From CAIXSC01 sp046349915 (GTDB taxonomy: Bacteria; Planctomycetota; Planctomycetia; Pirellulales; Pirellulaceae): a DNA stretch of 64,000 nt. Under the pieces are notes generated by a model that did not search any database, was not told where the DNA came from, and was given only the letters and a program-made list of their open reading frames with translations. Made by a program: the position numbers and the translations under genes. Of the stretch, positions 26,672 to 34,218 are shown piece after piece (within the stretch, counting starts at the first letter, position 1; every line of letters begins with the position of its first letter). Location of the stretch: the NCBI GenBank assembly GCA_046349915.1, contig JAXMBL010000004.1, forward strand, positions 1,116,001 to 1,180,000. The letters run 5' to 3'.

Positions 26672-27033
26672 GTGTTTTCCCCTGTAATTTGCGACTAATG
26701 ACTCGGCCACGCCACGGCGGCCGCTATTGGTAATCCCGTAGGTTCCATGCAATGTTGTGAGGCGGCTCAACGAAGCCACCGCAATTCGGTCGTGCTGAAC
26801 TCCGCGAGCCGTCGCCTGCTCGTTGTCTAAGCTTTCGATGAACCACTTTTCGCGTGGGGCCATCGTCGCTCGCGGATCGGCCGACTCGACTCGCCTAGAT
26901 TCACTTCTCAGCAAATCCCAGCTAGGAAGGTCTCGCGACGCACGACTTGCTGTTCGCTTTCGCTCGGAGGAGCGATCAAGCGAATCCAAATCAACTCGTC
27001 ACAGGAAGGAAGACCTGCCGGCCTGAAGACGGT

Positions 27034-27063
27034 GTATTATTGACGTGCGAAGTAGATTGTCAA
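27034..27063 (-). promoter_or_regulatory. Consensus-like sigma70 promoter with ~360-nt leader
   Basis: Reading leftward: TTGACA (27063-27058), 18-bp spacer, TAATAC (27039-27034). It is the best -35/-10 match noticed here and points to the 74-residue gene at 26671, leaving a leader of about 360 nt. The gene-free stretch 26672-27484 has an A/T-rich part around 27060-27120 and otherwise nothing recognisable. Confidence 0.55.
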
Positions 27064-27484
27064 GTTTTTCGTTCGCGCGAAAATCACCTTTAAGTTGTGA
27101 AAAATAAGACCTTTTTGACGTGTTTGCTTGGCGTAACGAACCCGTGAGTGTGGCAATCTGTAACGCTCTGGCGCCGATACCCCATTGACTCGAGCGGATC
27201 GCTCGGCAGTCTGAGTCACACGCTAAGCAGGCGAGTCCTCAGGTTTGTGGTTGCTTCTCCGCCGTTAAGTTCCTTCTAAGGGAGCCCCGTTTGGCGTCGA
27301 AGGTTCGCTTGCGACGAGTAAATTTCCGAACTGTGCTCACTTCCTGCTCACTCGCCAACCAGCCGCTTGCCCCCTACAACCGTTGCCGAATCGCTACAAA
27401 TAAACGAAGTGCGATGTGTTTGAGGCCTCCTTGGGCCCTCGAACAGGGGTGATGAAGGCAAAAAAATTTTTTGGAAAAATTGAG

Positions 27485-27913
27485 ATGAATACTGAGTGGA
27501 TGCAAGATGTCGTGACTTTGGCGCCGCGGCGGCGCGGGTTTCACCTCGTCACGCCGGACCTGCTTCGCCCCTTTGCTCGACTCAGGGAGCTGCGAGTCGG
27601 CTTGTTTCATGCCTTTTTGCAGCACACTTCCGCTTCCCTGATCGTCAATGAAAACGCTGACCCCGACGTCCCTTACGATCTGGAATCTTCACTCAATGCA
27701 ATTGCGCCGGAGAGTTTTCCCTATCGGCACACCGCCGAGGGGCCGGATGACATGCCAGCTCATGTGAAGGCGGCGTTGCTGGGAACTTCCGTGTCGATCC
27801 CCGTACGCCACGGCGCGCTGGCACTTGGTACATGGCAGGGGATCTATTTGTGCGAGCACCGGGATCGAGCCAGCTCACGTCGAGTCGTCGTCACGATTCA
27901 TGGTCAGGCGTAG
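27485..27913 (+). CDS. YjbQ/UPF0047 family protein
   Basis: 142 residues, full family length. Signature segments are FHAFLQHTSASLIVNENADPDV, YRHTAEGPDDMPAHVKAALLG and LGTWQGIYLCEHRD. The conserved His, Asn, Asp and Glu residues form the putative metal/ligand site of this trimeric beta-barrel family, which NCBI names secondary thiamine-phosphate synthase enzyme on the basis of weak suppressor activity; the true reaction is unsettled. The frame is open to 27416, but homology starts with the ATG at 27485 (MNTEWMQDVVTL). The ribosome site is weak. The stop codon lies in a short direct repeat, CAGGCGTAG, present twice. Confidence 0.9.
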   Translation: MNTEWMQDVVTLAPRRRGFHLVTPDLLRPFARLRELRVGLFHAFLQHTSASLIVNENADPDVPYDLESSLNAIAPESFPYRHTAEGPDDMPAHVKAALLGTSVSIPVRHGALALGTWQGIYLCEHRDRASSRRVVVTIHGQA

Positions 27914-27937
27914 CGTGGGCAGGCGTAGTTGGTCGAG

Positions 27938-27980
27938 GCGGCCGGACGAAAAAGGCCGCTGGATGAAAAGCTACCAGCTG
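27938..27980. repeat. Degenerate ISAzo13-type terminal-repeat motif
   Basis: GCGGCCGGACGAAAAA followed, after a 17-bp insertion, by AGCTACCAGC. It shares the order of motifs with the element ends at 10954 and 11798 but is diverged. It fills the gap between the convergent yjbQ-like and holB genes. Confidence 0.35.
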
Positions 27981-27994
27981 ACTCGCCGGATCGA

Positions 27995-29056
27995 TCAAAC
28001 GCCGCGGCCGACGCCGGCTTTTTCGGCGAGTTCGTCCAGCCAACATTCCGCCAGCGTATTCAAGTTAGCGTTGGCATCGACATGCGATTCCATCGTCAAG
28101 CAGGTTTCCAAGCATTCGGCCGCCGATTCATCGGTTCCGGGCCACTTGGCGACAGCTGCTTGAACCGCGCGGCGCAGGGGCGGGTCGCCGACGATCGGAG
28201 CTCCCGCCAGGGCATGCATGAGCTGCCGATAGAAGTCCGCGGAAAAGCTCAGGAGCATTCGCAGGCGAGCTCGCCGGGGCGGCGCCTCCTTGGCCGCCGA
28301 TTCCACGAACTTGGCGATTTCCTTCCCTAAAGCCACGACGCTCCACGATCCGGGAGGCAGTTCACCGAGCAGCTTCAGTCGGTACTCGCGCAGATCGGAA
28401 TCCGCCAACTCGGCGGCTCGCTGCAAGCTGCCTTCGGCAAGTTCGGTCAGCTTCAGGGCCTCCTCGTGCGATGACGCGATCCCTTGGTTCACGATCAACT
28501 GCGCCAAGCCGTCGTTGGGCAAGGGGCTGAAGCGTACGGTTTGGCACCGTGAGCGGATGGTCGGCAACTGCTTCTGCTCGCTCGTCCCGATCAGGATGAG
28601 CAGCGACCGAGGAGGAGGCTCTTCGAGCGTCTTGAGCAGGCAGTTGGCGCCTTCGATATTCAGATAGTCGGCGTCGTCGATCACGGCGATTTTTCGCCCA
28701 CCCCGGAAAGGCTTGAGCGAAATGTCGTAGCAAAGTCCGGCTTGCATGCGGTGTTCGCGATCACCGATGAATAGCTCGATGGGGATATAGGATCGGTCCG
28801 TGGGCTTCGATACTACCGTGAAATCGGGGTGAGTCCCCGCATCGAACATGGTACAGCCAGGGCATTCCCCGCAAGCGGACAGTGCTTCATCGGGGAGCGT
28901 CTCGCAGAGTAAGCTCTTGGCGACATGGTTCGCGACCAGTCGTTTCCCGACTCCGGGGGGACCCACGAAGAGAAAAGTGCTCGCCAACCGTCCGTGACTC
29001 AACGCACGTCGGAATCGCTCCAAAACCGCCTCGTGTCCAATAATTCGACTGTCCAT
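27995..29056 (-). CDS. holB: DNA polymerase III subunit delta' (HolB)
   Basis: 353 residues; part of the clamp loader that opens the beta sliding clamp on primed DNA. Residues near the N-terminus read IIGHEAVLERFRRAL, then FLFVGPPGVGKRLVAN (Walker A, intact here although E. coli delta' is inactive). A zinc module CGECPGC follows, then VIDDADYLNIEGANCLLKTLEEPP and the SRC sensor motif in TIRSRCQTVRF. The C-terminal third is the helical collar domain. The frame is open for 66 more codons upstream, but that stretch encodes the terminal-repeat sequence, so the ATG at 29056 is the start. Divergent from the gene at 29187. Confidence 0.93.
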   Translation of the reverse strand: MDSRIIGHEAVLERFRRALSHGRLASTFLFVGPPGVGKRLVANHVAKSLLCETLPDEALSACGECPGCTMFDAGTHPDFTVVSKPTDRSYIPIELFIGDREHRMQAGLCYDISLKPFRGGRKIAVIDDADYLNIEGANCLLKTLEEPPPRSLLILIGTSEQKQLPTIRSRCQTVRFSPLPNDGLAQLIVNQGIASSHEEALKLTELAEGSLQRAAELADSDLREYRLKLLGELPPGSWSVVALGKEIAKFVESAAKEAPPRRARLRMLLSFSADFYRQLMHALAGAPIVGDPPLRRAVQAAVAKWPGTDESAAECLETCLTMESHVDANANLNTLAECWLDELAEKAGVGRGV

Positions 29057-29069
29057 GACGCCTAATCTA

Positions 29070-29097
29070 GGCAGCCGGACGAAAAAAAACCACCAGC
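29070..29097. repeat. Solo copy of the ISAzo13-type terminal repeat
   Basis: GGCAGCCGGACG, eight A, then CCACCAGC: differs from the left end of the element at 10954 at one or two bases. It lies 14 bp upstream of the holB ATG, in the divergent promoter region, with no partner repeat nearby. Confidence 0.65.
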
Positions 29098-29186
29098 TTC
29101 CCTGGACATGCGCAAGGCATTTCGAGTAGTCTCGGCGACTTATCGAGGATTCCCAAACCGAACATGGATGTGCGGAGGGTGCAAGG

Positions 29187-30035
29187 ATGCTCAGGGCGTT
29201 GTCGTCAGGGATGATTTGGAATAGGGCTGGTCGACTCGGCTGGTCGGCGGGCATCGCTTTGCTGTTCGCAGTGCTGTCGGTCGAGCTACTGCCGGTCGCT
29301 CTTCCCCGCGTGAACGCTCAAGAGTCGTTTCGGGTGGAGACCGACATTTTTGTCGGCAAGCAAACCGAGCCTCTCCAATATCTCACTCTGTTCACGGACC
29401 GCATCGTCTACGACTTCCGCGTGACGAAGCCCGAAGAGATCACGATTTACGACTGGGATCGGCATCGCATTGTGCTGATCGACCCCGCTCGCAAGTGGAA
29501 AGCGACGCTCGTGACCGACGAAGTGCTCGGGTTCACCGCAGCGCTGAAGACGCATGTCAGCGAGTCGAATCCCGTGTTCTACGCCGCCACTCACCCTAAT
29601 TTCGGCGAGGTCGCGGAAACGGAAGATGGTTGGTTTTCGCTGGCTAACAAGCACATCACGTATCGGTTTAAAGGCGCGCCGCCGAAGAATGCGGAAAGTG
29701 TTGCGCGTTATCGCGAGTTCGCCGACTGGTCGGCTCGCTTGAGCGCCATGCGACCAGGGAATCTGCCCCCGTTCGCGCGGATCGAAACCAATAAGCAATT
29801 GGCCGAACGAGGTTGGTTGCCCGAAGAGGTGGAACGGATCATCGACCCCGCTCGCATCGGCCAGAAGAAGGTGGAGGTCCGCTCGCGCCACCTCACCAAC
29901 TGGTTGCTGTCGGAGAGCGATCGCAAACGCATGGAGCGAGTTGGCGATCACTTGGCTACCTTCCAGGAAGTCAGCTTTCAAGAATTCCGCGACGCCGCCA
30001 TCGTGGCGCAGACCGAGGGCAAGTCGCGTCGCTAA
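29187..30035 (+). CDS. Secreted protein of unknown function
   Basis: 282 residues, not recognised. Residues 1-~45 form a signal peptide (SAGIALLFAVLSVELLPVALPRVNA, cleavage probably before QESF). The mature part starts with a beta-rich domain: FRVETDIFVGKQTEPLQYLTLFTDRIVYDF reads like a periplasmic lipid- or heme-binding beta sheet. A helical, charged C-terminal third follows (EEVERIIDPARIGQKKVEVRS ... GDHLATFQEVSFQEFRDAAIV). A good ribosome site (GGAGGG) lies about 10 bases upstream. The stop overlaps the convergent FliM-like gene by four bases. A role cannot be assigned. Confidence 0.75.
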   Translation: MLRALSSGMIWNRAGRLGWSAGIALLFAVLSVELLPVALPRVNAQESFRVETDIFVGKQTEPLQYLTLFTDRIVYDFRVTKPEEITIYDWDRHRIVLIDPARKWKATLVTDEVLGFTAALKTHVSESNPVFYAATHPNFGEVAETEDGWFSLANKHITYRFKGAPPKNAESVARYREFADWSARLSAMRPGNLPPFARIETNKQLAERGWLPEEVERIIDPARIGQKKVEVRSRHLTNWLLSESDRKRMERVGDHLATFQEVSFQEFRDAAIVAQTEGKSRR

Positions 30036-30967
30036 GTCGAGCGCCGCACGAATTTCTCGTTCTCCATTTCTCCCACTCGTACCGGTACGACCTCGCCCGC
30101 TTCGGATTGGGCCAGGAGCGGATGAGTTAACGGGTGATCGGTTTGCAGGAGGTCGCCTACTTGCAGGTTCGCGAGATCGGCCGACGGCAGCGTTTGGTCG
30201 GCTAGTTGCACGTTCCAATGGGACGAGCGATTGCTGCTAGGTATGCTCTGTGGTGCGTTGTCGAGCCAGCCGTCCAGGAACCTGAGCGGCGCGACAAGCT
30301 GTAACAGGCCCGTGCGATTTTCCACGGTCACGCGGTACCGATTGACGACCAGCGGCGTCTCGGCGGACCAGCCCGCCAGCCGTTGAGGATGACTAAGCAC
30401 TTTCTCGATCCGCCACGACGCAGCGTTCGGTGAACCTCCATTCATGGCTCGTTCCCAGATCGCGACCAGCGGGCGCAGGATGCGGAGCGCCAATCGCTGT
30501 TCCACCTCGGTCAAGGGGCGACGCCAGTCGGCGGCAAGCATGCCGCTTCCTTGCAGCAGGCGATCCAGCAGGGGAAACAGCAAGTCGAGATTGACATGCA
30601 GAACTAGCGTCCCTTCGGGCCAGGCTCGCCCCTCCAGATCTCGCTCCACGACTCCGACGCATGTCGGCGGCGGCATCGTCCACAGCAATTGACCGAAAGG
30701 GACTGAATCGCATTCCAGCCAGCGGACGGTGATCGAATCGCCCGGGCGTCGCTCCAACGCAACGGCCAATTCGGCTTCGAGCCGTGCGTGTTTCTCGCCG
30801 AACGCTCTCAGGCGAGTGGCAAGGCCGATCCGAGTGGCGTGGGCGGCGTCCGTAAGTCCTCGGACTGTTGTTTCTTGAGCGGCCGCTGGGATGTCCTTGG
30901 GTGACGCTGCAGGGCTCGAATCAAGCAAGCTGGCGACTTCTTCCGGCGACAATGAACGCGGCAACAT
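30032..30967 (-). CDS. FliM-like flagellar motor switch protein
   Basis: 311 residues. The N-terminus LSPEEVASLLDS matches the CheY-binding LSQ(D/E)EIDALL motif of FliM. The middle has RPLTEVEQRLALRILRPLVAIWERAM, corresponding to the conserved LTEIEQ...W region of the CheC-like domain. The C-terminus has WNVQLADQTLPSADLANLQVGDLLQTDHPL, matching the SpoA (surface presentation) domain. FliM sits in the cytoplasmic C-ring and sets rotation direction. No other flagellar or chemotaxis gene lies in the window, and the sequence is diverged, so it may be part of an incomplete locus or serve another secretion apparatus. ProA is 130 bp upstream in the same direction. Confidence 0.72.
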   Translation of the reverse strand: MLPRSLSPEEVASLLDSSPAASPKDIPAAAQETTVRGLTDAAHATRIGLATRLRAFGEKHARLEAELAVALERRPGDSITVRWLECDSVPFGQLLWTMPPPTCVGVVERDLEGRAWPEGTLVLHVNLDLLFPLLDRLLQGSGMLAADWRRPLTEVEQRLALRILRPLVAIWERAMNGGSPNAASWRIEKVLSHPQRLAGWSAETPLVVNRYRVTVENRTGLLQLVAPLRFLDGWLDNAPQSIPSSNRSSHWNVQLADQTLPSADLANLQVGDLLQTDHPLTHPLLAQSEAGEVVPVRVGEMENEKFVRRST

Positions 30968-31097
30968 AGTCCCTCCCTGGGTGCGCTTCTGTTCCTACCC
31001 GCCTCCCCCCGCTCGCCCCTCGCCCACAGGCCAATCCCGCCCAGCAGTTCCCCGTCCACGCACTTCCCCGTGCAAGCATTTTGTGGCCTGGCGGGGG

Positions 31098-32378
31098 CTA
31101 CTGCCGAACTTGTCCTTCGCCATAGGCGACGTATTTGTAGCTGGTTAATTCCCTCAGTCCACAGGGGCCGCGAGCGTGAAATTTGTCGGTGCTGATTCCA
31201 ATCTCGGCGCCGAGGCCAAATTCGCCGCCGTCGTTAAAGCGAGTGCTGGCGTTGACCATCACCGCGGCGCTGTCGACGCGAGCGACGAAGCGGCGAGCGG
31301 CGGTCAAGTCGTTGGTCAGGATGGAATCGGTGTGGTGTGAGCCGTAATGATTGATGTGCGTGATGGCATCGTCGAGCGAAGACACCACGCGACTCGAGAT
31401 TATGGGACCGAGATATTCCGTGTAGTAGTCCTGTTCCGTGGCCGGGCGAGCGGTTGGCGCCAGCGAGCAGGTCAATTCATCCCCGCGGATCTCCACTGGC
31501 GGATTGTTCTTCGCCAGCTCCGCAGCCAATCGGGGTAGGAATTCCTTAGCGACCGCGGCATGGACCAATAGCGACTCAGCGGCGTTGCAGACGCCCATGC
31601 GGTGGCACTTCGAATTCAAGGTGACTCGCAGAGCCATCTCTAAATCGGCCGACTGATCGACGTAGACGTGGCAGTTGCCGTGATAGTGCTTGATCACCGG
31701 CATGGTCGCCTCGGCCGTAACTCGCTTGATCAGCGATTCGCCGCCGCGCGGGATAGCCACATCGATCAGATGAGAGAGCTTGAGAAAGTGGCCCACGGCC
31801 GCTCGCTCGCTGGTTTCGACCAGTTGGACGGCGTCGGCCGGGATGCCGAGGCGGACCGCGGTCTCGTTGAGGATATCGACGATCGCGCGGCTGGAGTGGG
31901 CCGCTTCCTTCCCGCCTCGCAGGATCACGGCATTGCCGCTCTTGACGCAAATCGCCGCCGCGTCCGCGGTGACGTTGGGGCGTGATTCGTAGATGAAAAA
32001 CACCACGCCAAGCGGCACGCGAGTCTTGCTGATTTGCAGCCCGTTCGGTCGTACTGTCGACTCGATCACCTCGCCCACCGGGTCGGGCAAGGCGGCTACT
32101 TCTTCCAGCGCCTTGGCGATTGATTCGATGCGAGTCGGCGTGAGCCGGAGGCGATCGACTTCAGCGGGGGTCAGGTTGAAGCCCGGCGCGGCGGCTAAAT
32201 CCTGGCTATTCGCATTCAGGAGTTTGTCGACGGCCAGTCGCAGGGCTTCCGCGGACCCGCGCAGCCAAGCGTTCTTGGTCGCTCCTGGAATGGTCGCGAG
32301 TTCCGTGGCCGCCGCACGTGCTCGACGAGCCACCTGCTCACAATAAACCGCTAGATCCTGCGATTCCGCGACCGCCAT
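31098..32378 (-). CDS. proA: Glutamate-5-semialdehyde dehydrogenase (ProA)
   Basis: 426 residues, full length. Reduces gamma-glutamyl phosphate to glutamate-5-semialdehyde with NADPH in proline synthesis. Signature segments are VPLGVVFFIYESRPNVTADAAAICVKSGNAVILRGGKEA, HYHGNCHVYVD and the catalytic cysteine region KCHRMGVCNAAESLLVH. The C-terminal FNDGGEFGLGAEIGISTDKFHARGPCGLRELTSYKY is also diagnostic. ProB is not adjacent, which is common in planctomycetes. The gene lies 34 bp downstream of the zinc-ribbon membrane protein gene in the same direction, so the two may share a transcript although their functions look unrelated. Confidence 0.97.
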   Translation of the reverse strand: MAVAESQDLAVYCEQVARRARAAATELATIPGATKNAWLRGSAEALRLAVDKLLNANSQDLAAAPGFNLTPAEVDRLRLTPTRIESIAKALEEVAALPDPVGEVIESTVRPNGLQISKTRVPLGVVFFIYESRPNVTADAAAICVKSGNAVILRGGKEAAHSSRAIVDILNETAVRLGIPADAVQLVETSERAAVGHFLKLSHLIDVAIPRGGESLIKRVTAEATMPVIKHYHGNCHVYVDQSADLEMALRVTLNSKCHRMGVCNAAESLLVHAAVAKEFLPRLAAELAKNNPPVEIRGDELTCSLAPTARPATEQDYYTEYLGPIISSRVVSSLDDAITHINHYGSHHTDSILTNDLTAARRFVARVDSAAVMVNASTRFNDGGEFGLGAEIGISTDKFHARGPCGLRELTSYKYVAYGEGQVRQ

Positions 32379-32412
32379 GCTGCCATCCTTTCCGCTCGAA
32401 TCGGCTTCACCC

Positions 32413-33285
32413 TTAAGACAGTCCCTTGCCGAGCAAAGTCCACGGGGCTAATCCCTGGACAAAGTAATTCTGCAAAAGGATCGCGCTTTGAGCGCCGCCT
32501 TCCGACGGACTGCCATAGAAGTACATCATGCCCGAGCCCATGAAGCAGATTGTCATCCCCATGAACCACAGCGAGCCCCAGAATCCGTGCCCGCTGAGCG
32601 CACCGTAAATCGGGCAAAAGAGCGGGATCAAGAGACTGGCGATTCCAAAGCCAACTCCGGCCTTGAAATTGTGGTAGAGCAGCACGATGTGAGAGATGGA
32701 ATTCATCAGCGTGCCAACCACGATCATCACGATGCCGGCATAATACTGTGAATTGCCGGAGGCCTCGATCTTGGTGAAGCCCAGATAGGCCAAGCCCAAG
32801 GTGACCAGTGCGGTAACCAGGAGCCCGAAGGCCATGATGTAACCCCCAAGAACACCCATCGAAGTCTGTTCTGTCTCGACGGTGGGAGTTTTGGACAGAT
32901 CCGCGGCGGCTCGTTCCAGTACCGTATCGGCGGCGGCGGCGTGTCCGTCCGTGGCTCGCTTCTTGTAATTCGTCGCGACGGCGGCGCCTGTCTGCATATT
33001 GAAGCCGCAGGCCACGCACACGACCGCGTTGGCGGGCATGTTCTTCTGGCACTTCGGGCACCGAATGCCAGCGTCTTGAGTAATACCGGCCTCATCAAGC
33101 AGGTCCGCGATGCCTCCGCCGCCGAAAGAGACTGGCGCCGAAGCTTGTGCCGGCGGCAGTGTCGCCCCTGCGGGTCGCGGGACAGTAAGCGGGTTGGAGC
33201 ATTTGGGGCACTTCACCGTTTTGCCGGCGTAGTGATCCGGGGCGGCGAATGCGGCGCCACACTGACACGCAACTTTGATGGGCAT
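32413..33285 (-). CDS. Zinc-ribbon multi-spanning membrane protein
   Basis: 290 residues. Two zinc ribbons occur at the N-terminus: CQCGAAFAAPDHYAGKTVKCPKC (residues ~7-30), the planctomycete CxCG...CPxC type, and CPKCQKNMPANAVVCVACGFN (residues ~75-97). After a polar linker come five or six membrane helices in residues ~145-275 (GGYIMAFGLLVTALVTLGLAYLGF and others). The ATG at 33285 is preferred because the ribbon begins immediately after it. No transport or enzyme motif is seen. The ribbons may mediate protein or nucleic-acid contacts on the cytoplasmic side. Upstream, 33286-33683 holds no gene. Confidence 0.75.
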   Translation of the reverse strand: MPIKVACQCGAAFAAPDHYAGKTVKCPKCSNPLTVPRPAGATLPPAQASAPVSFGGGGIADLLDEAGITQDAGIRCPKCQKNMPANAVVCVACGFNMQTGAAVATNYKKRATDGHAAAADTVLERAAADLSKTPTVETEQTSMGVLGGYIMAFGLLVTALVTLGLAYLGFTKIEASGNSQYYAGIVMIVVGTLMNSISHIVLLYHNFKAGVGFGIASLLIPLFCPIYGALSGHGFWGSLWFMGMTICFMGSGMMYFYGSPSEGGAQSAILLQNYFVQGLAPWTLLGKGLS

Positions 33286-33683
33286 GGCAAAAGCTACTCG
33301 ACGGGATAACCGGTGCGATTCAGATTTCCCATTGTGCACGGGATTGTGGCGAGTCACAAGCGCGAACCTGCGGCTGCCAAATTGACAGCGTCCAGCGAGT
33401 CGCCGTGAGTTGGGCTGTCAACCTGGGCCGACGTCGCGACTCGCCACGCCCGCCTATTTCTACTCAAGTGCATGCATTTATGCAACTTAGGGCCAGGTTG
33501 GTTCAGATTGGCGCGCGACTTGCTTAAACCAGGGAGCGTGGTGGTTTTTGCGCACATTTGACAGTCGCGTCCCCGGCAGCAGTCAGGGGCTCGATGGTCC
33601 GCAAACGCAGGTTTGCGATTTCAAAATATTCCACCGGGATTAGTTGGCCAAGAACTCAGTTAGCACAGTTGGGGAGGACATTC

Positions 33684-34010
33684 ATGGCGGCGACGGCGAC
33701 CAAGAAGAAGTCTGCGACGGGCATCAAGCTTCAGCCTCTGGGCGACCGGGTGGTGGTCGAACGGGAAGGCTCGGAAGAGCGGACCTCGGGCGGTATTTTG
33801 TTGCCCGACTCGGCCAAGGATAAGCCGGCTCGCGGCGTGGTGGTCAGCGTGGGCGAAGGACGGCTCATGGATGACGGCGCTCGCGTTCCCCTGCAAGTGA
33901 AGCCGGGCGATCGAGTGATTTTCAGCAGCTACGCCGGCGAGACCTTCAAAGTCGGCGAAGACGAACTGTTGCTGATGCGAGAAGATGACATCCTGGCGGT
34001 GATTGAGTAG
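33684..34010 (+). CDS. groS: Co-chaperonin GroES
   Basis: 108 residues. Forms the heptameric lid of GroEL. Conserved segments are LQPLGDRVVVEREGSEERTSGGILLPDSAKDKPARGVVV, the mobile loop around TSGGILLP, and VIFSSYAGETFKVGEDELLLMREDDILAVIE. The first ~12 residues (MAATATKKKSAT) are a Lys-rich extension beyond the usual start. The ATG at 33684 has GGGGAGGA five bases upstream. The 400-bp region before it contains no complete CIRCE operator: only TTAGCAC at 33660 with no inverted partner. So HrcA control is not supported here. GroEL follows after an unusually long 208-bp spacer. Confidence 0.96.
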   Translation: MAATATKKKSATGIKLQPLGDRVVVEREGSEERTSGGILLPDSAKDKPARGVVVSVGEGRLMDDGARVPLQVKPGDRVIFSSYAGETFKVGEDELLLMREDDILAVIE

Positions 34011-34218
34011 CCAGTTCGAGGAGTGACGGTTCGCCGAGTGTCAGCATGCTGAGTGTCAGTTTGCTGAGCGGCAGCTGTCACGATCCGATGGTCAGTCAAG
34101 TTGATCGTCAGTCAATTTAATGTCCGCTGAGCGGACGCAATCTCGGCAAGGCGACTTGTCGAGCAAACCGCCGAACATTCCCAAACAGCATATATATTGA
34201 ACCAGGAGTTCTGTTTCC

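Noticed and set aside
26672..26989. Long N-terminal extension of the 74-residue gene
   Set aside because: The upstream codons have no ribosome site or homology-like pattern, while the inner ATG at 26671 has AGGGG at the right spacing.
33660..33666. CIRCE operator before groES
   Set aside because: Only TTAGCAC is present; the inverted partner GTGCTAA at the correct spacing is missing.
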